This document shows, piece by piece, positions 63,181-64,000 of a DNA stretch of 64,000 nt (position 1 is its first letter; each line of letters opens with the position of its first letter). Origin of the DNA: Cardinalis cardinalis (lineage: Eukaryota > Chordata > Aves > Passeriformes > Cardinalidae); assembly GCA_014549065.1 (NCBI GenBank), contig JACDOX010000023.1, positions 537,835-601,834 of the forward strand, given 5' to 3'. The position numbers and the translations under genes are program-made. The notes beneath the pieces were generated by a model. It saw nothing but the letters and a program-made list of their open reading frames with translations. It had not been told where the DNA came from and ran no database searches.

Positions 63181-64000
63181 AGAAAAAATGTTAGTGGGAT
63201 GAGAATAAAAAAAANTACATTTATTGGGGAAAAAAATACAATTCCAAATGGACATTGTCCATTATAATGTTTGATCTTAGAATTTGCTATAAAAACACCA
63301 AAAGATAAAGGAAGGAAAACAACCCTACTGTACAGCTGTGACAGAAGCTGATGAAGGATGCCTTCTGTCTATCTGCCTAGGATCTAGGTGTGGGATTACA
63401 CACCTCTCTCCCCTAGTCAGGACCTAGGTACTGTTTACAAGCCTGAACCTCAGTTATTAGAGAAACATCAGAAGTGTCAGTGTTTGNGGGTTTTTTCCTA
63501 ACTTCAGGATAGGCTTTTTTTTTTAAGTTAAGCAATTTTGTGCTTACAATTATATTCATTTATTGGAAATATGTGCAAAATTTTGCTTAAATTACCTTTT
63601 CAGATATGCGAATGCTAAGAAAANTCATTCCTTTTAATACAAAGTAGATAAAAGAACACCAGTGTAGAAAAGAATGTTTTTGACTAAATGAAGACATATA
63701 GCTGAGTTCAACAACAGTCAACCTCTTCAATGAGAGAAGGAAACAAGCAGTGACTTTTAAAGACTGTAATTTACAATTAAAATCAACTATATAAATGGAA
63801 AATGTGATATAACATGAAGCTCAACATAAAGTTGTTCAGTGCATATAATTACACCAATTACATTTAGAAATTGTATTTACTTGCCAGGAAAGAAATAAGA
63901 AATTAAATGGCAATTGTATAAAGTGACACCACACAACCTTCTCATTCAATCTTGCTGAATATAGAATTATAACAAGATAATATTTTAAATACTTCAAAAG

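Larger units (their letters stand above)
35922..64000 (-). other. CAMKMT: Upstream CAMKMT intron, at least 28 kb, open at right edge
   Basis: No further CAMKMT exon was found up to the right edge. I looked on the minus strand for the next upstream peptide, around an FDNTGN-type motif before the split Cys, and did not see it. Contents are microsatellites, a 40-bp tandem duplication (52521-52600), a possible very old CR1-like relict (36240-36330), a GC-richer patch (54290-54790), a candidate orphan exon (38242-38515) and several motif-dense stretches. The human gene likewise has very large introns in its 5' half. Confidence 0.7.

Overview
The window is AT-rich vertebrate nuclear DNA and reads as almost entirely one gene interior. 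Three things point to a bird, possibly a songbird. CR1 retrotransposon tails end in the ATTCTRTGATTCTRTGA motif typical of avian CR1. A 621-bp solo LTR with a clean 6-bp target duplication has the look of avian (passerine-like) endogenous retroviral LTRs. Interspersed repeats are otherwise sparse. Single Ns are scattered through the window with no N-run gaps, so this is one contiguous draft assembly.

The only gene I can support is CAMKMT (calmodulin-lysine N-methyltransferase) on the minus strand. Six consecutive internal coding exons were found from their peptides, their AG/GT boundaries and their reading phase. In transcription order they lie at 35861-35921, 32210-32264, 31096-31159, 25897-25963, 12354-12428 and 5270-5333. 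Joined, they give 386 nt with one uninterrupted frame. They cover the SAM-binding core: the WPSEE region, ELGGG motif I, the LLTDGN acidic loop and the FDIVMCADCLF motif. The N-terminal exons should lie beyond the right edge and the C-terminal exons beyond the left edge. Neither set was found inside the window.

Layout: 1-5269 is intron. 5270-35921 is the exon-bearing part, with introns of about 7.0, 13.5, 5.1, 1.05 and 3.6 kb. 35922-64000 is at least 28 kb of a single upstream intron. The introns hold an old CR1 reverse-transcriptase relict (about 21.1-22.05 kb), two or three CR1 3' tails, the solo LTR (34441-35061), several short tandem duplications and microsatellites. Several stretches look, by eye only, like conserved regulatory DNA. 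In mammals CAMKMT borders the SIX3/SIX2 locus, so long-range enhancers inside its introns would be plausible, but nothing here proves that.

No bacterial features, CRISPR arrays, rRNA or convincing tRNA genes were seen. Most open frames of 60-130 codons are chance frames in intronic DNA. Two or three with more protein-like character are listed as findings. I did not find a clearly novel biological system.
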